Source of the DNA: Branchiostoma floridae
Taxonomy: Eukaryota; Chordata; Leptocardii; Amphioxiformes; Branchiostomatidae
Length of the DNA stretch: 64,000 nt
Assembly (NCBI RefSeq): GCF_000003815.2
Contig: NC_049990.1
Coordinates: 14,115,059 to 14,179,058 of the forward strand
Reading direction: 5' to 3'
How positions within the stretch are numbered: the stretch's first letter is position 1; every line of letters begins with the position of its first letter. Position numbers and translations under genes: made by a program. Below, in pieces: positions 33,207-42,230 of the stretch. The notes under the pieces are model-generated. The model was not told where the DNA came from. It was given only the letters and a program-made list of their open reading frames with translations, and made no database searches.

Positions 33207-34481
33207 ATGTGTGAATCTATTTTATCGGGAAAATACCACCAAGGTGACATCATTTTCAGTGGAGATAATAGAGGCAAACAATGCACTGCAAATGCTTTAA
33301 TGGCAGTTGTTAACCACAGTACTTGCAGACAAGCAATTACCTGGACAAGTACAGACCTTGATGGTGTACTTTTTCAAGGAGATGCACTATACACCTACAT
33401 AAAACCATCACTAAGATCTGGTGTGGAGTTCCTCTCCGTTGATGATATTCCAGACTATTTGCAACTTTACAACAATACTGTACGTGTATCAATAAAAGAG
33501 TCTTACACTGGAGACATATTTGCCACAGAAGCAGTCTATCCTTATTACACCTTAAAGAAAGCCCTAGAAGCAGCATTTGCTGAATCCAACACTTGTCTTT
33601 TCATAACAGCACATGGAATAACTGGTTCAACAGTAGCATTGTTGCACGCTGATAACAAGTATTTTGTTTATGACTCACATGCCAGAAGTCCCATAACAGC
33701 ATTGCCAGATAGCCATGGCACTTCTACTTTAAGCATGCACAGTTCAAACAGCAATCTAGTTTCATTCTTGCAACAACTTAACTGGAACACAACATGCAAT
33801 TTTGAGGTTGTCCCAGTACAAGCAGAAAATGTTTTCTTATCAGTTGAACCTACTGGTATACACATTATCAATCTGACTAGCAATGTTTCTTCTATGATTG
33901 AGTCAGAAAACTGCTTTCAAGTTCAACAACAACACACATACACCTTGGTTAAACCAGAGTTTGTATCTACGAAAGAGAACCTACAACAACCAAACACAGC
34001 ATTTCCATTTGCACCACATTGTAACCAAAGTACTGGGAAAAACATTGTGCCATGCACCACAAGCAAACATCCAAGTGCTATGCCAGAGAACAGGAATGAA
34101 GGCCTCTTGAATCAATTAGTAATGTCACCAAATGCAGCATCAAATTTAAATGATAAAAAAGTGCAAGGTCTTGCAATCCAAAGCGCAATATGCAAGGACA
34201 AACAAGAAAAACAAACCTATCAACAGAAGACAGAGAGTCTTGCAGAACAAAGAACATCATACAAAGCAAAGAAAGCAAATGAGACCTGTGAGCAGAAGAA
34301 AGAACGACAATGCACATCCGGGACCTCTTCCCGCCTTTGGCTGTGGTCTCGCACCGGAGTTTCTTTTACGATTTTTATATCCGGCACACAGCGCACACAA
34401 GGGATACAATTCCGCCCACAAAAGTACGCCGGAAAATCCAATTATACCAGTGAACAAAGGTTTCCAGCCAACTTCCCATAG
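33207..34481 (+). CDS. Papain-fold cysteine-protease-like TE protein
   Basis: The frame starts MCESILSGKYHQGDI 37 bp after the minisatellite. GDNRGKQCTANALMAVV gives a candidate nucleophile Cys26 at the start of a helix. AITWTSTDLDGVLFQGDALY and VDDIPDYLQLYNNTV follow. TCLFITAHG, ALLHADNKYFVYDSHARSP supply the candidate His158 with a neighbouring Asp. QC.....AL plus a late DSHAR box is the pattern of the C76/OTU-like deubiquitinase-type proteases that I know from Helitron-like and other large metazoan TEs. A basic tail (QKTESLAEQRTSYKAKKANE) resembles the repeat region that follows in such proteins. From about 34312 the sequence changes character and the last ~55 residues look foreign, so the gene is probably 3' truncated. 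A helicase remnant of Helitron type lies at 18.2 kb, not adjacent. Confidence 0.6.
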   Translation: MCESILSGKYHQGDIIFSGDNRGKQCTANALMAVVNHSTCRQAITWTSTDLDGVLFQGDALYTYIKPSLRSGVEFLSVDDIPDYLQLYNNTVRVSIKESYTGDIFATEAVYPYYTLKKALEAAFAESNTCLFITAHGITGSTVALLHADNKYFVYDSHARSPITALPDSHGTSTLSMHSSNSNLVSFLQQLNWNTTCNFEVVPVQAENVFLSVEPTGIHIINLTSNVSSMIESENCFQVQQQHTYTLVKPEFVSTKENLQQPNTAFPFAPHCNQSTGKNIVPCTTSKHPSAMPENRNEGLLNQLVMSPNAASNLNDKKVQGLAIQSAICKDKQEKQTYQQKTESLAEQRTSYKAKKANETCEQKKERQCTSGTSSRLWLWSRTGVSFTIFISGTQRTQGIQFRPQKYAGKSNYTSEQRFPANFP

Positions 34482-34514
34482 ATTTTAGATATAAACTTCT
34501 AGTTTAATAATGAT

Positions 34515-34556
34515 GCACATTTTACTGGAACACAACATGAAATTTTGAGGTAGTCC
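34515..34556 (+). pseudogene. Short partial duplicate of the protease ORF
   Basis: ACTGGAACACAACATG with following ATTTTGAGG repeats the sequence at about 33780-33812 with few changes, 0.7 kb downstream. It then changes abruptly into the second DDE-transposon copy. Confidence 0.6.
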
Positions 34557-34589
34557 TTCCAAATGCGCCCCGGCCAGCTTTTTTTAAAA

Positions 34590-34967
34590 GCTTTCTTGTT
34601 TCGCCTAACGAGAATTGGCGGCTTGCCTCCTGTTAGTAAAAGGTCTTTAATCTGTTGCACGATTACTGATTTGGAGCCCTTGCTGTCGTATTCCAATCCA
34701 GTATCCTCCGAATTTCTAAGAACTTTGTCTTCCTTTAGAGATTTAAGTGGGCAAACCCCGCCATTCTTTTCTATTGCGCCACATAGTAAGGATACAGCAA
34801 CCTTTTATTCTACCATCCAGCAATTCCACCTCCTTACGGAAACTGGATCCAAAGTCGAGAAATCTTGACATCAGAGCACCTCTTCCGGCGTTGTAGCCGT
34901 ATTTCCCTTTGTGCTGTTCTCCACTTTCAATCCACTGTGCGGGACCGTCTACAGTGATGAAACGCAT
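34590..34967 (-). pseudogene. GDGPAQ-motif TE protein, copy 2
   Basis: Minus-strand RFITVDGPAQWIESGEQHKG, SRFLDFGSSFRKEVELLDGR, and in another frame DSKGSKSVIVQQIKDLLLTG, which resembles a SAP-like helix-extended-helix. Compared with copy 1 it extends further but has its own frameshift. Confidence 0.45.
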
Positions 34968-35594
34968 AACGTTGAGACACTAGATCACTTCTCTGGTCTA
35001 GATGTTGTGACAGTGTAATGGACATAACTCCATCTAGAATATGGCACATCTTTATTCTCATAATTTTTATTTTCATGTGGATTCTGACACATGCAACATC
35101 CATTGTCTCCTGAACATCTGAAGGAGAAAGAATGACACGATCACACTTGAATGGTGGAGTATTCACTGATACTCCAGGTAACAAAATATATGACTTCAAA
35201 CCCACAGTCTGCCATGACATCATCCCCTGGTTCTAAAAGGTCTAATACACCAGAAGCTCTGGTTATAGCCTTATCGGAAACCAGACCATAAATTTGACAC
35301 AAACATTATGCAATTTGGACTGATTCCTACCAGTGCATTCCGTGAATTATGATGTTTGTAGTTGGACCAGGTCTGGTACTGTGCAAGCATGGCAGATGGA
35401 ATTTCGATGAAGATTTCAGTACAGTAAATGCTGACTCTTGTTGTAGGGTACTTAGAGAATTGTATTGGCATGTTTGCCCTCAAAATTGATTGGGATGGAA
35501 ATGGAAACATCCGTGGGAGCTCACAATAAGAAAGCTTGACTAAGTGCTTACAATGCGAGAGACGGTGCTTTCTGAAAACCAAATCGGATGGCAA
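34940..35594 (-). pseudogene. DDE transposase, copy 2 (catalytically dead)
   Basis: Reads FSKYPTTRVSIYCTEIFIEI with the first catalytic Asp changed to Tyr, then QYQTWSNYKHHNSRNALVG. A separate frame has ETMDVACVRIHMKIKIMRIK, where the ERAI catalytic Glu block is lost. It is more decayed than copy 1 at 29.6-30.3 kb. Confidence 0.75.
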
Positions 35595-35790
35595 GACATT
35601 TTAGAACAATCCTACACTTAATATAACCATCACAAGAAAGAACCCGTCTAGTAAATTTTACTTTCATTTGGGCCCAGGTCTAGATTTCCCCGGCCTCTGA
35701 TATGGCTTGTAATTGCATACCACGTTACCACTCCTGTACTAGAGATAGAGAAGCCAGGTACTTATACATAACATCAAAAGATGGGAATAT

Positions 35791-37667
35791 CATGTGAAAT
35801 CTAATTTTGGAGTTATGTCCATTACACTGACATTTGAATATGTCAGAAGAAAGAGATGGCACAAGGCATTATGTGCAGGATGATTTTCGGATGTAGAATC
35901 AGTATATAATGTCCTTTAAATGCCCAACTGACATAGATTTGGTAGCAATTTTGACTTTGTTTCATTGTAACAAAGGAATAGTCATTCCATATGTAATTAC
36001 CGGTCCTTCAACAGGGTGGTTTTCATGCTCGTTGACCAATGGAAACCTTGTGTGGTATTCGATGACTCCTTTAGCCTCTGGAGAATTTGTTCCCCCAGCA
36101 GCTTTTTGGGCACTTGATTACAACTTTCTCTTACTCTAAATGTTCTTGGAAATCTGGGGATTAAAAGTGTATTCGGTTGTCAGCAGTTAAATCCTACAAC
36201 AATTCAGTGAGTGACTATGATTATAGCAAGATGATAATATTCAAAAGCAATAATACAAGTAGTGGGACAACATGTCCCAGTACTTTACCTTGAAAGCTGG
36301 GAATTTTAGGATCTTCGTTACCATCAGCTTAGCAGGACAGTCCATCTTCTTTGTTGTCTGCACAAGCTTCTTCTTATGAAGGAATGGTCTTCACGCTAAG
36401 AGGCCATACAACATACCAAAAACACTTAAGTTTATTATGCATGATGTAAGTCATGTCTGATTTGCATTGTTTACAATTCTCATTACTATTGACTCTGCTT
36501 TTGACATTATCATTGAAGCCACCCTTGACCATGTATATCAAGTGCTGTCCTGTTTTATCTATTTCACAATATTCTGTGGAGATGCATTGATAAGGTAAAA
36601 AAGTTGCATTCCTTATTCCTTCTACAAGTCCGAATAGTCCTCATGGAACATGCATTTTTACTTTAGATGTAAGTGGGAGCAGGTTAAAAATGTAGTTTGA
36701 GACAAACTTGACTATACCCCCAAAGTTTTAGTCAGTCCTCAATGTAGTCAACTTTGTTGTGTTTCAAAGGCTGCGTTTGATTGGTATAGGCACTATGTGA
36801 CCTATGGCTTGTGCAAAAGCTGATGTTTGATTCCATCAATTCTTTATCACCCACTCCACCCAAACCTTCTGTCTGTAAAAGTCCCATATACGCACCTCTG
36901 AGTCTGAAAAAGACACTAGTACATCGCAATAATAAATATAGACTTTTAAACTATATCATAAGAACATATTATTTACATATTATTACATATATACCTCCAA
37001 ATATGATTATAAAGGAATTTAGGTCAAATTCTATATAATGTTCTAATTGTAACTAACTTTGTACATCATTAAAATAATACATGCGAACATTCCAGGAAAC
37101 ATGAATAAAGGATACTACATCATCGTGACTAGGGGTTGTAAAGTCTATGTGGCATGAGTACTGTGCTGATCCATAAGTAACAGGACATTTCGCTCTGGTG
37201 GACAAAATCTCCTGAAACACTTCTTCAGCCAACTCACGACAGGAAGATATCTGCCTCTATGAATCCTGAAGAAGTTGAAGCGTTAATTGCATTATCGGGT
37301 TCTTCAATGTTGGACGCCGTGCTAGGAAAGCACTTGGAAAATATTATCAACACGTACCGTCTGCAGCTATACATTCCGTAGAAGTTATGTGGTCCCTGCA
37401 TTTATGTTTAACTCATTGAAAGAAAGGATCCTTTTGGCATAATGATTTTCTGTGCGATACATATCGAGCATTCAATTTAATTAGGTTCGATTATAATTCA
37501 GATGAATTGCGATATTCCGTTTATTGACAGATCCAAGTTTTAGTACTGTTACGTTTAATATTGAAACATGACAACTAGTGACTTCTTAAATTTTAAGCAT
37601 GTTTATAGGATAATTAATTAATGAAGACCAACTTTTTATCCCCACTGAACAATAAAGAATGTAACAC
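35791..37667. other. No gene seen
   Basis: AT-rich sequence with only short, unremarkable frames. No clear repeats. Confidence 0.4.
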
Positions 37668-38007
37668 ATGACTATGCCATTGCAAGAGCCACCGTCATCT
37701 TCAGAACAGGGTACCGGTGCTTCACGCAGGCCTCCCGCTACACAGCTTTATGACAAACTTTTGTTCATCTGTAGCTTGCAGCCAGCCCACTTCATCCTCC
37801 TACGCAGGGACATCCAACAGCCAAAATGCCTGTCTGGATGTGTTTGGATGTTGGATGTCCCTGCGTAGGAGGATGGCCCACTTGGATCCAGGAGCCCCCC
37901 ATGTTCGCATACGTCATGATGCCTGCCTACGGAGCCCCGGGGCGATGCCTCAATGTTTAGCGCAAGTAATGGCACGTCTGCAGTTGCGATGCTGTAAATC
38001 AAAATAA
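37668..38007 (+). pseudogene. Unrecognised ORF interrupted by a micro-MITE
   Basis: The plus-strand frame from the ATG at 37668 (MTMPLQEPPSSSEQGTGASR) is cut at 37793 by an 83-bp hairpin. Together with the 8-bp duplication the 91-bp addition shifts the frame by one. The downstream frame (DPGAPHVRIRHDACLRSPGA...) is the natural continuation to a stop at 38007. An AATAAA lies a few bases after. Function unknown. Confidence 0.35.
37793..37875. mobile_element. 83-bp perfect-hairpin micro-MITE
   Basis: Arms 37793-37819 and 37849-37875 are exact 27-base inverted repeats (CATCCTCCTACGCAGGGACA...). A CCAAA/TTTGG extension lies inside the 29-nt loop. GCCCACTT flanks it on both sides (37785-37792, 37876-37883), an 8-bp duplication as made by hAT-type transposases. 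Confidence 0.75.
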
Positions 38008-38689
38008 AGTTGAATACTCATTTTGAGCGTCAATGATGAGCACAATCTATATTTTTATCTCGTTCTTATGTAATAGGAGACTGTCGAATTATGAAAATTC
38101 CTAACAGCGTCACATTTTGACGTCTCATTTTGACCCAACGCTATTTCAAAAGTGGTAAGCAGAAAAATAATACTTACCACCCTACCAGACCCTTCTCTTG
38201 GCTGTGTTAAAAGATAGATGTCAATTTTACGATCTCGAGCTCTCTAGCAATACGGGTGGCAGGAAACGTAGCCAAACTATACCGTTGACGAATTGCGACT
38301 CCTACGCTATACCTTTCGTATTTATCTTCTAAAAACTTTGTTAAATAAGCAAACGTTCTCCAGTGGCAACTATTAATGGTCCTTTGATTTGTACTACAAC
38401 CGAAATTCGATGTTCCTTTTAGTAAATGGGCCAGGTCACCTAAAATGTTCATTTGGTATCAAACAAAAGGTGATTCTTCTTCTTTATTTTTTTGTGATAA
38501 CCATGTCAGATACCGAACGTTGTAAGAATCATCGCGTGATTTTGTGACGTGATTCAAATCCATAGAGCTATCTTAAATCGTTTATTACAAGTCATTCATT
38601 TTAATTCAAGCTGACGAAGAAATCTTTGATTAATTTATCCTTTGCAGGGGACTTCTCTATTCATGATTTAAAAAAATAATTCCAAACAA

Positions 38690-39235
38690 GTCATTGAAGG
38701 GCTTCATACATAAGCTTGTGAAGCTGAATTGTGCGGTTGTACTTGCGCCCTTTAAGCACTCCAGTATTTGATCCTTCTGCAATCACGTCGGACTCAATGC
38801 AGATATCCGTCAAACTTGCATCTTCGAATCTCTTTCCAATGATGGACAGCAGAGTGAGGAGTGTATAAAACATTCCAATTATATCTTGTGACAGTGTCCA
38901 TGGATCTTGCGATCGTGCTTTCATATGGTCTATGTAAGCTTTGCATATAGTACCTGGTCGAACACCAGCACTGTGCTCTTCAAATGCAGTGCATCTTTGC
39001 TTTTCAGTGATCTAACCATAAAATCATGGCCAGTTTACATGTAGGTGCATCAATTGAGGGGAGATATTCTATACTGTCTTGGATAACATCAGTTTTATTA
39101 CGTAATAAAATGTCCAGCCGCTTGCTTTCTGTCAGCTCTCTCCATGTAGACGCAACAAATTTTGGGAACAGTGCTGTCCAAATGGTAGTGCCAAGACTTT
39201 TTGAACCTGAAAATAATTATGCAAATACTCTAACT
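38690..39235 (-). pseudogene. TE-borne gene remnant (DUF6589-like)
   Basis: Minus strand: SLGTTIWTALFPKFVASTWR, KTDVIQDSIEYLPSIDAPTC, then KSTVLVFDQVLYAKLT in one frame, and LLTLLSIIGKRFEDASLTDI, VIAEGSNTGVLKGRKYNRTI and HKLMYEAL in another, ending in TGA. The VVFDQ.LYAK...IIGKRF.DA.L.D...ES.VIAEGS.....GR.YNR...HKL.YEAL order is one I recall from an uncharacterised invertebrate TE-linked family, possibly DUF6589. There is at least one frameshift. An intron may lie near 39015. Confidence 0.5.
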
Positions 39236-39339
39236 TGATTAAGATTCCTAACCACTTAAATTACACAATTTATCTTTATTCGCGCGTTCGCATTAGTGTT
39301 GGGGCTCCCTGAGGACTTCGTCCATATGATTAAATCAAC

Positions 39340-39738
39340 TTATGACCTTATATGACTCCAACGCATGAAGACATTTTGTCCTATGAAACGTCCTTTTATG
39401 TAAGCACACTGGTCCTTATTTACTAGATGTTCCAGGAGAGGTTTAATTCTATTTGCCATGACAAAAGCAAGTATCTTATAATCGGTATTTAAGAGGCTTA
39501 TAGGTCTCCAATTGCTAAGTGATTCCATGTCTCCATTTTTGTGTATCAATCTTAGTAGGGCCTTTCTGAAGGCGGGTGGTAGTTTTCCTTCACTGAGTGC
39601 ATTGCAAATAACAGAGTGCCTTGTCTTTTCTATCGGTTCTCGATCCACAGCCGACAATAAAGAACCATCGCTTAGAACGCGTAGGGGGTGTTTTGCCCGG
39701 TCGCAGAGATGGTGGATAGCAACCGTTGCTAAGTTCAA
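39340..39738 (-). pseudogene. L1/Tx1-like reverse transcriptase fragment
   Basis: Minus-strand frame: KLPPAFRKALLRLIHKNGDM, NWRPISLLNTDYKILAFVMA, NRIKPLLEHLVNKDQCAYIK, GRFIGQNV. These are RT motifs 0-2 of L1/Tx1-clade LINEs. No YADD region follows, so only ~130 residues remain. Confidence 0.8.
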
Positions 39739-39927
39739 ATGAAGTGACTAAAAGTCAAGAATACCCTTAAAAGTCACGTTTTTGTTTCATACGTTTAAAC
39801 ATAAACACAGTTCTCTATTTAGACGATTTAAGCCAAAAATTGCATTGTGACGTCATGATAATGTCATATGAATATTACTCATTACCTACAAGCTGCCATG
39901 GGACGTCTGAAATGTCTTGTATGAATT

Positions 39928-40700
39928 TTAGTTGAACTTTTTGTATGAGCGTTTATGATTGATGGTCGGCTGTCCTTTAGGAGGGTTTGTCTTCCAAGTT
40001 ATATTCACTAGGTTGTGACCAGTGCACCCTAATGGACTTGATTTAGCATCCGTGAAGAACTCTGTTCTGTTTGTGAATAGCAGATCTATACAAGATGATG
40101 TTTTAGTTCCATTAACATTTTTGCAAATTCTGGTTAGATCTTTTACCATTTGTGTTAAGTTTAGTGAAGACAATTCTAAGTTAAGTCTTTGTTTTATTGT
40201 GCATGTATCACTTGACCAATCAATATTAAAGTCCCCTAAAATCATGACTTCCTTGTCCTCGTTAGATACTGTTTCTTATGATTGCACAATCTTGTTAGGT
40301 GGTATTCTGCCCTAGTACTGGAGGCCTGTACAGGCAACCAATAAGTATAGGTTGGACATAGGGGAGATGAATTTTAGCCCATAATAATTCAATGCCATTG
40401 ATCTCAAGGTTTCAGTTTCAGTTTATTTATTTTACCAGCAGTAACACTCAGGTACATAACAACCTGTATGCTCGTCTTTTATGTGGGATGTTGGAATTGA
40501 TAAATAATGCCACTCCACCCCCTCTGTTGTTACGGTCTTTCCTTAATACCGTGTAATCACTCACATGTAGGGCTCCGCCAAGCACACTATCGTCGAGATG
40601 AGTTTCTGATATTGCCAAGATATGGAAATTGTTATCGTGTAGTAACTGAGATATCTCCTGTGTTTTATCCCCGGGGAAGCATCCCTAACTGAGGAAACAC
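39928..40700 (-). pseudogene. LINE apurinic endonuclease fragment
   Basis: From the 5' side: QLLHDNNFHILAISETHLDD, RKDRNNRGGGVALFINSN, an interruption by a short LINE tail, NGIELLWAKIHLP, IGCLYRPP, a stop/frameshift, then VMILGDFNIDW (metal-binding) and SCIDLLFTNRTEF, GCTGHNLVNITW. All endonuclease signatures are present but not in one frame. Confidence 0.8.
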
Positions 40701-41227
40701 CACTACCTGTGGACACATCACTCCCTGCCTGGGAAGCACCCTTCACTTGAGACTTACCACTCCCCGGGGAAGCATCCCTAACTGGGGAAACACCAGTTGC
40801 TGTGGAAGCACCACTACCACATTGGGGCACGGACAATGACTTCACATGTACATTGACATAATACTTAACATAGCGAGACATGTTCTGTGCAAAACGAGTT
40901 ACCAGGACGATTAAGGTGAAGACCGTCAACAGAAAAGAAGTGTTCGTGAGAGAAAGTCAAGGAGTTGTCAACAAAAAACACTTTCTGGTGTGCACAGAGC
41001 TGTCCAAGATAGATGTTAAATACAACACGCTTGTCATCATAGTCAATGTCGTCAAAACGAGGCAGCACACTTGAAACAAGGATAGAGGCAGATGGGAAAC
41101 GGTCTTTAACAGTCAAAATAAGAGTGTCGAAGTCAGTCATGTCTTTGTCGATAGGTCTGTACGTCGGAATGTTATTCGTGCCAACATGTAGGACAACTAA
41201 ATCAGGCTCAATATATGGACAGGACAC
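40700..41227 (-). CDS. LINE ORF1 SGNH-esterase domain
   Basis: The minus-strand frame 41227-40865 holds EPDLVVLHVGTNNIPTYRP (GxxN block), FPSASILVSSVLPRFDD and FSVDGLHLNRPGNSF, with the Asp-x-x-His pair of SGNH hydrolases. Such esterase ORF1 proteins occur in CR1/L2-group LINEs, in place of the L1-type ORF1 seen at 12 kb. The catalytic Ser region would lie upstream of 41227 and was not identified. The following linker (40865-40690) is a Ser/Gly/Ala repeat containing VSPVRDASPGS-like units twice. Confidence 0.75.
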
Positions 41228-41380
41228 AACATCACCAACAAAATCAACAACACGTGCCCCACGGTGTGCATACAGTCAGGTAGAACAGAAAATCATCACT
41301 TTTACTCAACACAGGATTTGTCTAGATACTTTCCGATGCTATCCGTGAAGGCTAGGACAACCTTGAAAGAGGAAGACATT

Positions 41381-41793
41381 AAAAAAATCACTTAGATACA
41401 ATTATATAGAGGGAGTGATTAAGACAATATCTCAGAAATGAAGACACATCACCTGTCACTTAATTACTTGATCATCGTACTAGTTATCAATTATGAATTA
41501 GTTATAGCCATAAGAATCCATTAAAAAAAACAATGCTGCTCAAGTTGCAGCACCGCCAAATTTACACAACAGAAAGAAACCTATACATTCTAAATAATCT
41601 GAGAGAAAACATTCGAAATAATCAGGAACTAGTGCTCAATACAAGCCTCACAAACTATCACATTTCACAACAAAACAAGATTACATAACTCATCGCAAAG
41701 GTGGATTCGAAAATCGAACCTTGATGAGAATGCGTTCTCCAGATTCCATCGAACACATGAGGACCCCAGATGAGACAGCATAGTTGAGTATTA
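41381..41793. other. No gene seen
   Basis: Probably LINE 5' leader and unique flank. An internal GGTTCGATTTTCGAATCC on the minus strand (~41715) looks like a tRNA B-box, but no A-box or cloverleaf was found. Confidence 0.3.
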
Positions 41794-41867
41794 GGCCCGA
41801 TTTACACTTGTTTCTTGAATCTGTAGTACTACACATCGTAGTCTACTACTGTAGTAGACTACAGATT
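41794..41867. repeat. Left terminal inverted repeat
   Basis: Contains CTGTAGTACTAC and a GTAGTCTACTACTGTAGTAGACTAC-type perfect palindrome. It matches the right end with few changes. Confidence 0.9.
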
Positions 41868-42230
41868 CGCGTCCGGTTTACACTCACTGACAGGGAGCGT
41901 AGCGGGACACCTGCTGTTCCATGATTGCGGAGAAACTGTAGTGACCGAATGTGACCTTTGACACTTGGCAGGGCGCGGGAATCTTATATTTGTGGAAAAA
42001 GTAGTTTTTTTAATACAAGGCACCCTCAAAAATAGGCCATGATAACAGAAAATAGTACAATGACCGCAGATGACCTAAATAGAACACGCGTTCGGTTCGA
42101 ATTGCGCCAGATCAGAACAGGATCGAACAGGATCGATTTTTAAATTTTTTTTCTGGTTTCTCAAGACATCAATGATAGGATCTTCTTCATCCTTCCTGCT
42201 GTGGCAAAAGTACCCACCGGTTGGATCAAA

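Larger units (their letters stand above)
34590..35790 (-). mobile_element. ISL2EU/IS5-like DNA transposon, copy 2
   Basis: Same orientation and gene order as copy 1. Similarity runs from the CGAGAATTGGCGGCTTGCC region (compare 29270) to the CCGGCCTCTGATATGGCTTG region (compare 30440). It holds about 30 bp absent from copy 1 near 34640, and lacks a stretch around 35000. Confidence 0.65.
39928..41380 (-). mobile_element. L2/CR1-like LINE, 5' part only
   Basis: Minus strand, from about 41.38 kb: SGNH-esterase ORF1, then the endonuclease start of ORF2 down to 39928. The RT is absent. A short foreign LINE 3' tail (ACCTGAGT...CTGGTAAAATAAATAAACTGAAACTGAAAC on the minus strand, ~40413-40475) is inserted in the endonuclease. 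Confidence 0.7.

Noticed and set aside
32828-33286. Long repeat-protein frames on both strands (14-residue period)
   Set aside because: They are open only because the 42-bp minisatellite unit is a multiple of three. Both strands and several frames are open at once.
41700-41770. tRNA-derived SINE or tRNA gene
   Set aside because: A B-box-like word is present, but no A-box, cloverleaf or CCA-adjacent structure could be built.
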